This document shows, piece by piece, positions 23,312 through 33,101 of a stretch of DNA of 35,870 nucleotides. This DNA comes from Candidatus Competibacteraceae bacterium (GTDB lineage: Bacteria > Pseudomonadota > Gammaproteobacteria > Competibacterales > Competibacteraceae), in assembly GCA_003989065.1 (NCBI GenBank), contig RXIW01000038.1, positions 1 through 35,870 of the forward strand, read 5' to 3'. Below the pieces are notes generated by a model. That model did not search any database. It had not been told where the DNA came from and worked only from the letters and a program-made list of their open reading frames with translations. A program made the translations under genes and the position numbers. Each line of letters starts with the position of its first letter. The first letter of the stretch is position 1.

Positions 23312-23941
23312 TCAGTTCGCGGCGGGATTCGCCGGAGCAGTGGAAAGAGAATCGACCCGCCGACTGTGCAGGGTTTGCATGGCGCGGTCCCACTGACCAG
23401 CCAGCAGCTGCGGCAACTCGCGCAGGGCATCGTCGATCGCGTGTTCGATCAGCTCCTGCTCGGGGCGCGAAATGCGGTGCAGCACGTGGTTCAGCACCTC
23501 GTGGCTGCTGCCCGGATGACCGATGCCGAGCCGCAGGCGGGCAAAATCGTTCCCCCCCAGCTGGGCGATCAAGTCGCGCAGGCCATTATGGCCGCCGTGG
23601 CCACCGGCGCGCTTCAGCCGCACCACGCCCGGCGGCAGATCCAGATCGTCGTGCGCCACCAGAATCTCGGGCAATGCGATCCGATGGAAACGGGCCAGCG
23701 CCGCGGCCGCATGGCCGCTGCGATTCATGAAGGTCATCGGCTTGAGCAGCCACAAATCCCGACCCGCCAAGGTGATTCGGCAGGTCTCGCCCTGAAACTT
23801 GCTCTCCGGACGGAACCGCCCGCCCTGCTGGCGCGCCAGCTCGTCCACCAACCAAAAACCGGCGTTGTGGCGCGTCTGGGCATATTCGGGACCCGGATTG
23901 CCCAGCCCCACCACCAGACGCAAGGGCGCAGATTCCGCCAT
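23312..23941 (-). CDS. pth: Peptidyl-tRNA hydrolase
   Basis: Recycles peptidyl-tRNAs released from stalled ribosomes. The open frame extends further upstream, but the protein begins at MAESAPLRL (ATG at 23941), giving 209 aa. The catalytic and substrate residues are visible: the asparagine in VGLGNPGPEY, the histidine in TRHNAGFW, the asparagine in KPMTFMNRSG and the HDDLDLPPG segment. It is followed by GGHGGHNGLRD. The tail of about 15 residues is a little longer than usual. It lies between rplY and ychF, the standard neighbourhood. Confidence 0.96.
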   Translation of the reverse strand: MAESAPLRLVVGLGNPGPEYAQTRHNAGFWLVDELARQQGGRFRPESKFQGETCRITLAGRDLWLLKPMTFMNRSGHAAAALARFHRIALPEILVAHDDLDLPPGVVRLKRAGGHGGHNGLRDLIAQLGGNDFARLRLGIGHPGSSHEVLNHVLHRISRPEQELIEHAIDDALRELPQLLAGQWDRAMQTLHSRRVDSLSTAPANPAAN

Positions 23942-23973
23942 GGTCGCGTCCCACCCGGAGAGCGAAGCGGACC

Positions 23974-24597
23974 TTACTCGGCCGCCGGCGTCGCCGCAGT
24001 GTCGTCTGTGCCTTCCTGGGCGTGATAGATGCCGGCCACGATCGCATCCTGGTCGGAACCGGGCACGACATGCTCGGCCAGTTCCACCCCGGCCGGCAAC
24101 ACAATGCCGCTCAGATGGATCGTCTCGCCGAGGTTGAGCGGGCCGAGATCCACCGTCACGAATTCCGGCAGATCCTTGGGCAGGCACGCGATCTCAATGT
24201 CGATCAGCGCATGGCTGACCGCGCCGCCCTGATTCTTGACCCCTGGCGCAGTCTCGCCATTGGCGAAGTGCAGCGGCACGTGAACCCGCAGCTTGCGGTC
24301 GGCGCTGACTCGCATGAAATCGAGGTGCAAAACGGTCGGCTTGAAGGGATGGCGCTGCAAATCGCGCAGCACCACGCTCTCGGTGCGATCGCCCAGGTTC
24401 AGGGTCAACACATGGGAATAGATGGCCTCGTTCTGCAATTGCAGATCGATGGACAACTGTTCCAGCACCAGCGGCAGCGGGTCCTGCCCACCCCCGTACA
24501 GGATCGCTGGCACCTTGCCGGCACGGCGCAGGCGGCGGCTCGCACCTTTCCCCAAATCGCCGCGCAGCTCGGCTTTCACTTCAAAGGTAACGCTCAT
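23974..24597 (-). CDS. rplY: 50S ribosomal protein L25, long CTC form
   Basis: Binds 5S rRNA in the large ribosomal subunit. The start is placed at MSVTFEVKAELR (24597), inside a longer open frame. The resulting 207-aa protein is the two-domain CTC/TL5 form with a C-terminal beta domain, not the 94-aa form of E. coli. The N-terminal L25 core contains GKGASRRLRRAGKVPAILYGG. The C-terminus is an Ala/Thr/Glu-rich tail. It follows prs, with a terminator-like hairpin in its leader, and precedes pth. Confidence 0.95.
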   Translation of the reverse strand: MSVTFEVKAELRGDLGKGASRRLRRAGKVPAILYGGGQDPLPLVLEQLSIDLQLQNEAIYSHVLTLNLGDRTESVVLRDLQRHPFKPTVLHLDFMRVSADRKLRVHVPLHFANGETAPGVKNQGGAVSHALIDIEIACLPKDLPEFVTVDLGPLNLGETIHLSGIVLPAGVELAEHVVPGSDQDAIVAGIYHAQEGTDDTAATPAAE

Positions 24598-24621
24598 CGG
24601 AATTCGCTCCAAACGGTAAAC

Positions 24622-24657
24622 ATAAAAACACGACGCGTCCGCGACCAGACGCGCCGT
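24622..24657 (-). terminator. Terminator-like hairpin between prs and rplY
   Basis: On the minus strand a ten-base stem (ACGGCGCGTC with GACGCGTCGT, one G-T pair) and an eight-base loop are followed by GTTTTTATG. It could end the prs message or attenuate rplY-pth-ychF. Confidence 0.6.
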
Positions 24658-24698
24658 TCTCGGTGATCCCGCCACTGAGCCGGGCGGGGCGGCAACAT

Positions 24699-25649
24699 TC
24701 AGAAAAACAGCGAGCTGACCGACTCTTCCAGATGGATGCGGCGCATGGTTTCGGCCAGCAACCCCGCCACGCTAATCTGGCGGATATTCGGGCAGGCCGC
24801 CGATTCCGGGCGCAGCGGGATGGTGTCGGTCACCACCAATTCATCCAGCGCCGACTTGCGGATATTGTCGGCCGCCGCGCCGGACAGTACGGCATGGGTG
24901 CAGTAAGCGCGCACCGAAGCGGCGCCCCGATCCTTCAGCGCCTTAGCAGCCAGACAAAGCGTGCCGGCGGTGTCGACCATGTCGTCCACCACGATGCAAT
25001 GCTGGTCTTCCACATCGCCGATCACGTGCATCACCTGAGCCTGATTCGGAGCCGGGCGGCGCTTGTCGATGATCGCCAATTCGGCGTCGTCCAGGCGCTT
25101 GGCCAGAGCGCGGGCGCGCACCACGCCGCCGACGTCGGGCGACACTACCATCGGATCGCCGAGGTTCTGGGCGCGGATATCGTTCAACACCATCGGCGTG
25201 GCGTAGATGTTGTCCACCGGCAGGTCGAAGAAGCCCTGAATCTGGTCGGCGTGCAGATCCACCGTCAACACCCGGTCGACGCCAACGCTGGTGATCATGT
25301 TGGCGACCACCTTGGCCGAGATCGGCACCCGCGCCGAACGAGGACGGCGATCCTGCCGTGAATAGCCGAAATAGGGAATGACGGCGGTGACCCGCACCGC
25401 CGAGGAGCGCCGTAGCGCATCGGCCATCACCAACAGTTCCATGATGTTGTCGTTGGTGGGGTAGCAGGTGGGCTGCACGATGAAGACATCCTTGCCGCGC
25501 ACGTTTTCCATCAACTCGACCAGCACCTCGCCATCGCTGAAGCGACTGACTACCACTTGGCCGAGTGGCAACTGGAGATGGTTGACAATATCGCGGGCCA
25601 GCTGCGGATGGGCGTTGCCCGCGAACACCATCATTCGACCTTCGTGCAC
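24699..25649 (-). CDS. prs: Ribose-phosphate pyrophosphokinase
   Basis: Makes PRPP from ribose-5-phosphate and ATP for nucleotide, histidine and tryptophan synthesis. The 316-aa class I enzyme shows [10 protein letters not shown], the [11 protein letters not shown] catalytic flexible-loop region, [12 protein letters not shown], the PRPP-binding segment VVSPDVGG and [11 protein letters not shown]. The listed start is a GTG preceded by GGGAGTAAGG. ATG codons five and six codons later give the same core and cannot be excluded. It is preceded by tRNA-Gln and ispE in the same direction and followed by rplY. Confidence 0.97.
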   Translation of the reverse strand: MHEGRMMVFAGNAHPQLARDIVNHLQLPLGQVVVSRFSDGEVLVELMENVRGKDVFIVQPTCYPTNDNIMELLVMADALRRSSAVRVTAVIPYFGYSRQDRRPRSARVPISAKVVANMITSVGVDRVLTVDLHADQIQGFFDLPVDNIYATPMVLNDIRAQNLGDPMVVSPDVGGVVRARALAKRLDDAELAIIDKRRPAPNQAQVMHVIGDVEDQHCIVVDDMVDTAGTLCLAAKALKDRGAASVRAYCTHAVLSGAAADNIRKSALDELVVTDTIPLRPESAACPNIRQISVAGLLAETMRRIHLEESVSSLFF

Positions 25650-25687
25650 GACACCTTACTCCCGCTACCGGCCTGCTAGAGGCTGAA

Positions 25688-25762
25688 TGGCTGGGCCGCC
25701 AGGATTCGAACCTGGGAATGCCGGAATCAAAATCCGGTGCCTTACCGCTTGGCTACGGCCCA
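25688..25762 (-). tRNA. tRNA-Gln (anticodon UUG)
   Basis: A 75-base cloverleaf with an encoded CCA. The acceptor stem TGGGCCG pairs with CGGCCCA, the anticodon loop is ATTTTGATT (UUG) and the T arm is CCAGGTTCGAATCCTGG. It sits between ispE (16 bases upstream) and prs (38 bases downstream) with no terminator visible, so it is probably cut out of the operon transcript. Confidence 0.97.
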
Positions 25763-25778
25763 AAAAACCGAAGGCGCT

Positions 25779-26666
25779 TCAGACGGAAGCGCGTTGTTCC
25801 CGCGCCAGGCGCTCGCTCAGCGGCGAGCGGTTGCAACCACGAGCCACGAATCCGCTCAAACCCGGCGGCAAGCGCTCCAGCACCTGCCTGGCGCTGGCGG
25901 CATCCGGAAAGGCGGCGAACACGCACGCGCCGGTGCCGGTCAACCGCGCCTGTCCGTGTCGCGCCAGCCAAGCGACGGCGGCGGCAACCTCGGGATAGCG
26001 ACGGTAGACCACCGCTTCGCAGTCGTTGCCGCCTTCCTCGCCCAGCAAGAAGCTGGATATTGTGATTGGCAGGGAGTTTCTTGTCAATTCCGGATCGCCG
26101 AACACGGCCCCGGTCGCCACCTGGCAGGCAGGAACCAGCACCACGAACCAGGATTCGGTCAGCTCCAGGGTGATCAAGCGCTCGCCGATCCCCTCGGCCC
26201 AGGCCGCCTGGCCGTGGACGAACACCGGTACATCGGCACCCAGCGTCAAGCCAAGCTCGGCCAGCTCCGCCAAGCTGAGCCCGGTTCGCCAATAGTGATT
26301 GAGCGCCACCAGCACGGTCGCGGCATCGGAACTGCCGCCGCCCAACCCCCCGCCCATCGGCAGGTGTTTGACGATGTGCAGGGTCGCGCCTTGGCGGACA
26401 CCGGTCACCCGTTGCAGCAAACGAGCGGCGCGCACCGTCAAATCGGCGTCGGCCGAGACGCCGGGCACCTCGCTGGCGCGTTCGATCCGACCGTCATCGC
26501 GCAGGTCGAACGCCAGCCAATCGCACCGATCCAGGAACTGGAACACGGTCTGCAACAGATGATAACCATCCGATCGCCGGCCTACGATGCGCAACATCAG
26601 ATTCAGTTTGGCCGGGGCGGGCCAGGCTGCACCGTCCGGGCCGATGGGCGGTAGTGCGGCGGTCAT
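25779..26666 (-). CDS. ispE: 4-diphosphocytidyl-2-C-methyl-D-erythritol kinase
   Basis: A GHMP kinase that phosphorylates CDP-ME in the non-mevalonate isoprenoid pathway. The N-terminal APAKLNLMLRIVGRRSDGYH segment is the family signature, and the ATP loop is LPMGGGLGGGSSDAA. A GADVPVFV motif follows. The ATG at 26666 overlaps the lolB stop (ATGA) and gives 295 aa; an ATG three codons earlier (26675) is also possible. The much longer open frame running upstream through lolB is not part of the gene. It is followed closely by tRNA-Gln and prs. Confidence 0.95.
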   Translation of the reverse strand: MTAALPPIGPDGAAWPAPAKLNLMLRIVGRRSDGYHLLQTVFQFLDRCDWLAFDLRDDGRIERASEVPGVSADADLTVRAARLLQRVTGVRQGATLHIVKHLPMGGGLGGGSSDAATVLVALNHYWRTGLSLAELAELGLTLGADVPVFVHGQAAWAEGIGERLITLELTESWFVVLVPACQVATGAVFGDPELTRNSLPITISSFLLGEEGGNDCEAVVYRRYPEVAAAVAWLARHGQARLTGTGACVFAAFPDAASARQVLERLPPGLSGFVARGCNRSPLSERLAREQRASV

Positions 26667-27283
26667 AGCTGCCATTGTTCGATGACCAGCTTGACGCCGA
26701 GGTCCTGGCGGCGGGCGACGATCCGCTCGGGCAGGTCGAGATTGAGCAGCGGCGACGGCGCATAAGCCGGATACTCGATCACCCAGCCGTTCTGCTCCAG
26801 GCGTAGCAAGCGCCCTTCGGCATCGGTCTGCAACACCGGCGTCGAGCCGGGTTGCGGCAGGCCGCGAATCCAGTAGCGCAGACCGCTGATCGGCAACGAA
26901 ACCCCCAGACTCTGCGTCAGCAAGGTATCGGGATCGGGCGCGGTCTGGCGCTGACCGTCCTGGGTCTGCAAGCTGACCTCGTCGTCCCCGCCTTCGATCA
27001 GCACCCGACCCTGCCCCAGCGGCCCGATCAGGTCGATGCGATATGCGGAAGCCTGTTGCGCCCACTGGAAGCTGGCGTGCCAACCGTCCTGGCCGTTGAC
27101 TACGCCAATCCGTCCATCGGCCTGCCAGGCGGTCCGCTGCGCCAAGGTCGCTTGGCGGGCAGTCCAGGCGGCGGCGGCCTCCGGGGACAGGGATGGAGAA
27201 CTTGCGCAACCGGCGAGCAGCGCAGCCAGCAGCCACCCCACCCCGCCAGAGAGACGCCACACACCCGGATGAGAAAAGATCAT
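26663..27283 (-). CDS. lolB: Outer membrane lipoprotein-sorting protein LolB
   Basis: Receives lipoproteins from LolA and inserts them into the outer membrane. The 206-aa precursor has a hydrophobic signal ending in the lipobox LLAGC with the lipidated cysteine at position 26. The mature part has the LolB features WQADGRIGV, SYRIDLIGPLGQGRVLIEG and YWIRGLPQPGS. The length matches E. coli LolB (207). It lies between the TPR lipoprotein gene and ispE, with a four-base overlap into ispE, the same neighbourhood as in Pseudomonas. Confidence 0.94.
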   Translation of the reverse strand: MIFSHPGVWRLSGGVGWLLAALLAGCASSPSLSPEAAAAWTARQATLAQRTAWQADGRIGVVNGQDGWHASFQWAQQASAYRIDLIGPLGQGRVLIEGGDDEVSLQTQDGQRQTAPDPDTLLTQSLGVSLPISGLRYWIRGLPQPGSTPVLQTDAEGRLLRLEQNGWVIEYPAYAPSPLLNLDLPERIVARRQDLGVKLVIEQWQL

Positions 27284-27298
27284 GAGTCCGCCTATCGC

Positions 27299-29011
27299 CT
27301 ACCAGCCGAATTTCTGTTGAACCTTGCGCAAATGGCGGTCGTCCGGATTCTTGGCCAGCGACTGTTGCCAGATCTTCTTGGCCTCTTCGCGCTGACCGCT
27401 GACCCACAGCACCTCGCACAGGTGGGCGGTGATCTCCGGATCGGCGTTGGCCTGATAGGCCCGGCGCAGATAGTCCAGGGCCTTGGCTTGATTGCCCATG
27501 CGGTACTGCACCCAGCCCATGCTGTCCAGCACGGCGGCATCGTTGGGCAGGAGGGCCATGGCTTGTTCGATATAGCCCAAGGCTTCCTGATAACGGTCGG
27601 TGCGATCGGCCAAGGTATAACCCAGCGCATTCAGCGCCTGCCCATTCTTGGGACTGGCGGCGATAATGGCGCGCAGATCCTGCTCCACGATATCCAACCG
27701 GTCGAGCCGTTCGGCCATCAGCGCCCGAGCGTACAGCAGATCCTTGTCGTCGGGATACGACTGCAAAGCCCGGTTCAAGGCTGCGAACGCCTCCTGATAG
27801 CGTTCCGCTTCCCGCAGCGCTTCGGCTTCGGCCAGGTAGAGAGCGATGCCGTTCTGCGGATTGTTCCGGCGCAAGGTATCGAAATGCTGATTGACCACCG
27901 CATCGGCATCGCCGGCCTTGGCCAGCACCACTCCCAAGCGGATCTGGGCGCCCAGATAACGATCGTTATCCTTGACCCGTTCATACCATTCCTTGGCTTT
28001 GTCGTAACGACCCCGCTGCTCCTCGATCCGCCCCAACTCGAAGTAGGCATCCGCCAGGCGCACGTTACGCTTGATCAGATCGAGAAAATAGCCCTCGGCC
28101 AGTTCGAACTGCCGGGTTTCTTCCGCCAGCAGGCCCAATGCGTACAGCGAATCGGTATCCTTGGGGTTCTGGTTGAGCAGGATGGCGAACTCGCGGCGGG
28201 CCTTGTCGACTTGCCCCGCTTCCAGCAGCAGGCGGGCGTAGCTCATCCGCAGCTCGCGATCGCGGGGCATGGCGGCGACCGCCTTGGCCAAACCCGTCAG
28301 CGCCGCCTCGCGATCGCCGCGATCCAGCAGGATGCGGGTGCGCAGCAGATAGGCGGGGGCCAGTTTCGCATTGCGGGCCAACGCCCGATCCAGACTGGCC
28401 AGCGCCTGCTCCTGGTCGCCGGCGGCGGCGGCCAGCACCCCGTGGTAATACTGGGCGTAGACCGAGCGCGGATTGCGGTCGCGGAACCGGCCCATCACCT
28501 GCAGGGCGGCCTGCTTGTCATCCACCTGGCTCAGCAACGCCGCCAGGGTCGCGTAGCCCTCCTGCTTGTCCTTCTTGCCGGCGGCCCGCCGCACCGCATC
28601 CAGCGAGTCCGCCGCCTCATCCACCCGGTTGTTGCGCAGCAGGGCCAGCGTCAGGGCCTGCTGGGCCTGGTCGTCGCCCGGAGCGAGCGTCTGCCAGCGC
28701 CGCGCCAGTTCCAGGGCGGCCTGATTGTCCTTTTGCAGCAGCGCCAACATCGTCGCGCGCTCGGCGATGCGGGGATCGTCGCTGGCGAGCGCCGCCTGGC
28801 GATAATTGACCAGCGCCACATCGAATTGATCACGCTTGCCGGCCAGTTCCGCCGCCAAAACCTGATACATTTCCTGCGAGCGCGGGCTGGGTTGCAACAC
28901 CGGCCGGATCATCAGCTCCGCTTCGGTGGGGGCTTGCGCGCCCACGACCGTGGTGCAGCCGCCCAACAGCAGCAAACCGCTAAAACCCAATGCTTTTAAA
29001 AATCTGTTCAT
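27299..29011 (-). CDS. Tetratricopeptide-repeat lipoprotein
   Basis: A 570-aa secreted scaffold protein. The start is placed at MNRFLKALGF (29011), giving a signal peptide with the lipobox LLGGC and lipidated cysteine at residue 19; the longer open frame upstream would hide it. The rest is made of many 34-residue TPR units (for example the A-LG-Y pattern in ALNALGYTLADRTDRYQEAL near the C-terminus). It probably scaffolds protein interactions in the periplasm or at the outer membrane. No enzymatic motif is seen. It is 15 bases upstream of lolB and divergent from hemA. A homologous TPR gene holds the same place in Pseudomonas (PA4667, from memory). Confidence 0.9.
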   Translation of the reverse strand: MNRFLKALGFSGLLLLGGCTTVVGAQAPTEAELMIRPVLQPSPRSQEMYQVLAAELAGKRDQFDVALVNYRQAALASDDPRIAERATMLALLQKDNQAALELARRWQTLAPGDDQAQQALTLALLRNNRVDEAADSLDAVRRAAGKKDKQEGYATLAALLSQVDDKQAALQVMGRFRDRNPRSVYAQYYHGVLAAAAGDQEQALASLDRALARNAKLAPAYLLRTRILLDRGDREAALTGLAKAVAAMPRDRELRMSYARLLLEAGQVDKARREFAILLNQNPKDTDSLYALGLLAEETRQFELAEGYFLDLIKRNVRLADAYFELGRIEEQRGRYDKAKEWYERVKDNDRYLGAQIRLGVVLAKAGDADAVVNQHFDTLRRNNPQNGIALYLAEAEALREAERYQEAFAALNRALQSYPDDKDLLYARALMAERLDRLDIVEQDLRAIIAASPKNGQALNALGYTLADRTDRYQEALGYIEQAMALLPNDAAVLDSMGWVQYRMGNQAKALDYLRRAYQANADPEITAHLCEVLWVSGQREEAKKIWQQSLAKNPDDRHLRKVQQKFGW

Positions 29012-29307
29012 CACCAGCGTATGTCTATCGTTTGGCTTCAGCGGCGCGAGGAGCCGCTCGAAACGAGGTTGATGCGCGACCGGAGCGCCAGCTGTCCGCG
29101 AGCGGCATGACGATCCATGAAGGACTCCAATGTCGTAGGCTGGAGCAACCGTTCTCGACGCCTCCAGCGAGCTTGCCGGCCCTTCGGCGCAGGATGCGAG
29201 CCCGTCTCTCCGGCGCAAGAAGCGCTTGGTACGGGGTATGACCTTGTCATGAGGCGGTTTTATCCCGCAAAATCCTCCCGTTTTTTCGACCGACTCGATA
29301 ACGCTTT
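29012..29307. other. Divergent hemA / TPR-lipoprotein intergenic region
   Basis: About 300 bases with no convincing gene. It holds an inverted repeat (GCTGGAG at 29139-29145 with CTCCAGC at 29162-29168) and further imperfect GC-rich repeats up to about 29220. A weak sigma70-like element precedes hemA (TTGTCA near 29243, then CAAAAT about 18 bases on). Promoters for both directions must lie here. Confidence 0.4.
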
Positions 29308-30576
29308 ATGCCCTTGCTGGCCCTTGGCCTCAACCATCGAACCGCACCCGTCGATGTCCGTGAACGGGTAGCGTTTGATTCAAACCGGCTAGACACCGCC
29401 CTGCGGGATCTGCTGGACCATGGCGGTGCCCGCGAAGCAGCGATCCTGTCCACCTGTAATCGTACCGAACTGTATTGCGGTCTGAAAGGCGAAGATGGCC
29501 AACAGGTGGTGGAATGGCTGGGCGACTATCACCTGATTCGCACCGCCGATCTGCAACCGTATCTCTATCAGCATGTCGATCAGCGGGCGGTGCGTCATAT
29601 CCTGCGGGTCGCCTCGGGCCTGGATTCCATGGTGCTCGGCGAACCGCAGATCCTGGGACAGGTGAAGGCCGCCTATCATGCCGCCAACAGCGCTGGCGCG
29701 CTGGGCTCGCGGCTGGAGCGGCTGTTCCAGCATACCTTCGCCGTCGCCAAACAGGTGCGCACCGATACCCGCATCGGGGCCAGCCCAGTGTCGGTGGCGT
29801 TCGCGGCAGTCAGCCTGGCCAAGCAGATCTTCGCCGACCTGCCCAAGCGCACCGCGTTGCTGATCGGCGCCGGCGACACCGTCGAACTGGTCACCCGCCA
29901 CCTGCACGAAAACGGCATCGGCCGGCTGGTCGTCGCCAATCGCACCCTGGAGCGAGCCCATGCCCTCGTCACGCCGTTCGACGGGTTCGCCATCGCCCTG
30001 GAAGAAATTCCCGCGCATCTGGCCGAGGCCGACATCGTCATTTCCGCCACCGCCAGCCCCGGCCTGATGCTGGAAGCGGCCATGATGCGCCAATGCCTGA
30101 AGCAGCGCCGGCATCGGCCCATGTTCATGGTCGATCTGGCGGTGCCGCGCGACATCGATCCGGCGGCAGCGGATCTGGAGGATGTCTATCTGTACACGGT
30201 GGACGATCTCAAGAGCATCATCCAGGACAATCTGCGCTCGCGGCAGACCGCCGCCGCCCAGGCCGAGGAAATCATCGACAACCAGGTCGAACATTTCATG
30301 GCCTGGCTGCGCGCCCAGGACAGCGCCGCCAGCATTCGCGCCCTGCGCCAGCAAGCCGAGGCGGTGCGCGACGAGACCGTAGCCCGCGCCCAGCGCCAAC
30401 TGGCCCAGGGTCGGGACCCGCTCGAAGTGTTGAACGCCATGGCCAATACCCTGACCAACAAGCTCATCCACACTCCCTGCGCCGGCCTGCGCGAAGCCGC
30501 CGCCCAGGGCGATGTCGACATGTTGAACCTGATCAAAAGTCTGTACCGCCTGAACGGTGGGAATTCCTGCTCATGA
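29308..30576 (+). CDS. hemA: Glutamyl-tRNA reductase
   Basis: First committed step of C5-pathway tetrapyrrole synthesis: NADPH-dependent reduction of glutamyl-tRNA to glutamate-1-semialdehyde. The 422-aa protein shows [13 protein letters not shown] at the N-terminus, the catalytic cysteine C50 in STCNRTELY, the [17 protein letters not shown] segment, the NADPH site [10 protein letters not shown] and a C-terminal dimerisation helix. The length is typical. The stop overlaps the prfA start (ATGA), giving the classical hemA-prfA-prmC order. A long open frame in a shifted reading frame across this gene is spurious. Confidence 0.97.
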   Translation: MPLLALGLNHRTAPVDVRERVAFDSNRLDTALRDLLDHGGAREAAILSTCNRTELYCGLKGEDGQQVVEWLGDYHLIRTADLQPYLYQHVDQRAVRHILRVASGLDSMVLGEPQILGQVKAAYHAANSAGALGSRLERLFQHTFAVAKQVRTDTRIGASPVSVAFAAVSLAKQIFADLPKRTALLIGAGDTVELVTRHLHENGIGRLVVANRTLERAHALVTPFDGFAIALEEIPAHLAEADIVISATASPGLMLEAAMMRQCLKQRRHRPMFMVDLAVPRDIDPAAADLEDVYLYTVDDLKSIIQDNLRSRQTAAAQAEEIIDNQVEHFMAWLRAQDSAASIRALRQQAEAVRDETVARAQRQLAQGRDPLEVLNAMANTLTNKLIHTPCAGLREAAAQGDVDMLNLIKSLYRLNGGNSCS

Positions 30577-31655
30577 ATCCATCCATGCTCGTCAAGCTGG
30601 AGCAACTGGCAGCCCGTCACGAGGAAGTGGGCGCGCTGCTGGCCGAACCGGACGCCACCGGCGATTCCGATCGCTTCCGCGCCCTGTCGGTGGAATACGC
30701 TCAGCTAGAGCCGGTCGCCAGCGGCTTCCTGGTCTATCGTCAGGCGCTGGACGACCTGGAGGAAGCCCGCGAGCTGGCGCGCGACAGCGACCCCGACCTG
30801 CGCGCCCTGGCCCAGGACGAGCTGCAGGAGGCCGAAGCCCGCCGCGTTGCCCAGGAACGCGCGCTGCAACTGTTGCTGCTGCCGCGCGATCCCCACGACG
30901 CCGGCAACGTCTTCCTGGAAATCCGCGCCGGCACCGGCGGCGACGAGGCGGCGCTGTTCGCCGGCGATTTGTTGCGCATGTACAGCCGCTATGCCGAACT
31001 GCGCGGCTGGACCCTGGAGCTGCTGAGCGAAAGCGTCGGCGAGCACGGCGGCTATAAGGAAGCCATCGCCCGGATCAGTGGCCAGAACGTCTATTCGCGG
31101 CTGAAATTCGAATCGGGCGCGCACCGGGTACAGCGGGTGCCCGTCACCGAAGCGCAGGGCCGCATCCACACCTCGGCGGCCACCGTGGCGATATTGCCGG
31201 AATTGGCCGAGGTCGAGCAGGTCGAGATCAATCCCAACGAGCTGCGCATCGACACCTACCGCTCGTCCGGAGCCGGTGGCCAGCACGTCAATAAGACCGA
31301 CTCGGCGATCCGCATCACTCACCTGCCCAGCGGCATCGTGGTGGAGTGTCAGGACGAGCGCTCCCAGCACAAGAACCGGGCGCGAGCGATGTCCCTGTTG
31401 CAAGCCAAACTGCTGGCGGCGGAACGGGAGAAACAAACCAGCGCCCAGGCCCAGACCCGGAAACTGCTGGTCGGTAGCGGCGATCGCTCCGAGCGCATCC
31501 GCACCTACAACTTCCCCCAGGGGCGGATCACTGATCATCGCATCAACCTGACCCTCTACAAACTCGGCGATGTGCTGGAAGGCCATCTCGACCCCGTCAT
31601 CGAACCGCTGATCAACGAATACCAGGCCGATCAACTGGCGGCGCTGGCTGAGTGA
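30573..31655 (+). CDS. prfA: Peptide chain release factor 1
   Basis: Terminates translation at UAA and UAG. The 360-aa protein has the GGQ motif at residues 235-237 ([14 protein letters not shown]), which catalyses peptidyl-tRNA hydrolysis and is methylated by PrmC, encoded next. The codon-recognition tripeptide region reads [16 protein letters not shown], i.e. PVT where E. coli has PAT. The start ATG overlaps the hemA stop, so the protein begins [12 protein letters not shown]. The end overlaps the prmC GTG start by four bases. Confidence 0.97.
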   Translation: MNPSMLVKLEQLAARHEEVGALLAEPDATGDSDRFRALSVEYAQLEPVASGFLVYRQALDDLEEARELARDSDPDLRALAQDELQEAEARRVAQERALQLLLLPRDPHDAGNVFLEIRAGTGGDEAALFAGDLLRMYSRYAELRGWTLELLSESVGEHGGYKEAIARISGQNVYSRLKFESGAHRVQRVPVTEAQGRIHTSAATVAILPELAEVEQVEINPNELRIDTYRSSGAGGQHVNKTDSAIRITHLPSGIVVECQDERSQHKNRARAMSLLQAKLLAAEREKQTSAQAQTRKLLVGSGDRSERIRTYNFPQGRITDHRINLTLYKLGDVLEGHLDPVIEPLINEYQADQLAALAE

Positions 31656-32497
31656 GCACCGCCAGCCTGCGCACCCTGCTGCACACTGCCGCCCAGCGGC
31701 TGGCCGCTGTCAGCACGAGTCCACGCCTGGACGCCGAACTGCTGCTGGCCGCGACGCTGAACCGCCCCCGCAGCTATCTGCTCGCCTGGCCGGACCGAAC
31801 GCCAGAACCGGCGGTCGTCGACCGTTTCACCGCCTGGCTGGAACGCCGCCTGAGCGGCGAACCGGTGGCCTACATCCTCGGCCGGCGCGAATTCTGGTCG
31901 CTGGAACTGGAAGTCACGCCCGATACCCTCATCCCCCGCCCGGACACCGAACGGCTGGTGGAACTGGCCCTGGAGCGGCTGCCGACCGATGGCGCGCTCA
32001 CTCTCGCCGATCTCGGCACCGGCAGCGGAGCTATCGCGCTGGCCTTGGCCTGCGAGCGACCGCGCGCCAGGATCATCGCCACCGATCGCAGCCCAGCCGC
32101 CTTGAGCGTCGCCCAACGCAATGCCCAGCGTTTGCAGATCGCCAATGTCGAATTTCGCCAGGGCGACTGGTGCGCGGCGCTGGGCAACGAACGCTGCGCG
32201 CTGATCGCCAGCAATCCGCCCTACGTCGCCGCCGCCGACCCGCACTGGCTTGGCGAGCTGCGCTTCGAGCCGCCGACGGCGCTGCTGGCCGGCGCGGATG
32301 GCCTGGCCGATTTGCGCGCGATCATCGCCCAAGCCCCGACTGTGCTCCAAGCGGATGGCTGGTTATTGCTGGAACACGGCTACGACCAGGGCGAGAGCGT
32401 GCCAGCATTGCTGCGGGAACGCGGTTTCGTCGCCATCAGCGATCATCGCGACGACGCTGGGCTCAGCCGGGTCAGCTGTGGCCGCTGGCCGGGTTGA
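31652..32497 (+). CDS. prmC: Release factor glutamine methyltransferase
   Basis: Methylates the glutamine of the GGQ motif in release factors. The 281-aa protein has the AdoMet motif [14 protein letters not shown] and the substrate-binding NPPY at residues 188-191. The N-terminal helical domain includes [10 protein letters not shown] and the [15 protein letters not shown] segment. The start is GTG within GTGA overlapping the prfA stop. The length fits E. coli PrmC (277). A weak hairpin follows the stop. Confidence 0.96.
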   Translation: MSTASLRTLLHTAAQRLAAVSTSPRLDAELLLAATLNRPRSYLLAWPDRTPEPAVVDRFTAWLERRLSGEPVAYILGRREFWSLELEVTPDTLIPRPDTERLVELALERLPTDGALTLADLGTGSGAIALALACERPRARIIATDRSPAALSVAQRNAQRLQIANVEFRQGDWCAALGNERCALIASNPPYVAAADPHWLGELRFEPPTALLAGADGLADLRAIIAQAPTVLQADGWLLLEHGYDQGESVPALLRERGFVAISDHRDDAGLSRVSCGRWPG

Positions 32498-32518
32498 ACC
32501 GACCCAGGCCGGTTCTTT
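32496..32518 (+). terminator. Weak terminator after prmC
   Basis: GAACCG (32496-32501) pairs with CGGTTC (32510-32515) and is followed by only three T residues. It may end the hemA-prfA-prmC message inefficiently. Confidence 0.4.
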
Positions 32519-32576
32519 CCCGCTGCGCGCCGCGTTATCCTCGTCAACCACACTCACAACCATGAGGAAAAACGCG

Positions 32577-33065
32577 ATGAATCGCTGGTTGCTCGCAGGT
32601 TTGTTCGGGGCGGCGTTGACCACACCGACAATAGCCATCCATGCCCAGGAAGTCGGCAGCGTGGATACCGCTTTCCAGTGGCTGGGTCCGAATCACAAAA
32701 TCGTGGTCGAAGCCTTCGACGATCCCAAGATCGGCGGCGTGACCTGCTACGTCAGCCGTTCCAAGACCGGTGGGATCAAAGGTGGCCTGGGCTTAGCCGA
32801 GGAGACCTCGGACGCTTCCATCGCCTGCCGGCAGGTGGGGCCGATCAACGTCAAGGAGAAGCTCAAGAACGGCGAGGAGGTCTTCACCGAAAGCCGCTCG
32901 CTGCTGTTCAAGAAGATGCGGGTGGTGCGCTTCCTCGACCAGCCGCGCAATACCCTAGTGTATCTGGTTTACAGCGACAAGCTGATCGACGGTTCGCCGA
33001 AAAACTCGCTCTCGGCGGTGGCGATGATGCCCTGGGGCAATCAGCCGCCCAAGACCACGCCCTGA
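32577..33065 (+). CDS. creA: CreA family secreted protein
   Basis: A small periplasmic protein of unknown function, closely similar in pattern to E. coli CreA. The start at 32577 has GAGG nine or so bases upstream; the longer open frame upstream overlaps prmC and is not used. The 162-aa product has a cleavable signal peptide (likely cut after IHA, before QEVGSVDT). CreA hallmarks follow: [47 protein letters not shown] and SPKNSLSAV. Two conserved cysteines may form a disulfide. It stands apart from any creBCD genes and converges on pbpC. Confidence 0.93.
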   Translation: MNRWLLAGLFGAALTTPTIAIHAQEVGSVDTAFQWLGPNHKIVVEAFDDPKIGGVTCYVSRSKTGGIKGGLGLAEETSDASIACRQVGPINVKEKLKNGEEVFTESRSLLFKKMRVVRFLDQPRNTLVYLVYSDKLIDGSPKNSLSAVAMMPWGNQPPKTTP

Positions 33066-33079
33066 ATCCGGCCCGGATT
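33065..33079. terminator. Short hairpin between convergent creA and pbpC
   Basis: AATCCG-GCC-CGGATT overlaps the creA stop. The stem is six bases and no T run follows, so it may be a weak bidirectional terminator. Confidence 0.3.
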
Positions 33080-33101
33080 ACGGTGCGGTTTCCCTTCCCG
33101 C

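Noticed and set aside
26667..27419. Upstream extension of the ispE frame through lolB
   Set aside because: It overlaps the clear lolB gene in another frame, and ispE starts at the ATGA overlap.
26852..28999. A 715-codon plus-strand open frame opposite lolB and the TPR gene
   Set aside because: It is an antisense shadow whose Leu/Gln-rich composition mirrors the TPR repeats of the minus strand.
29389..30471. A 360-codon minus-strand open frame opposite hemA
   Set aside because: It is an antisense shadow with no domain; hemA is unambiguous.
29475..31655. A 726-codon open frame running across hemA into prfA
   Set aside because: Upstream of 30573 it is the shifted frame of hemA and is Arg/Pro/Ala-rich nonsense; only the prfA part is real.
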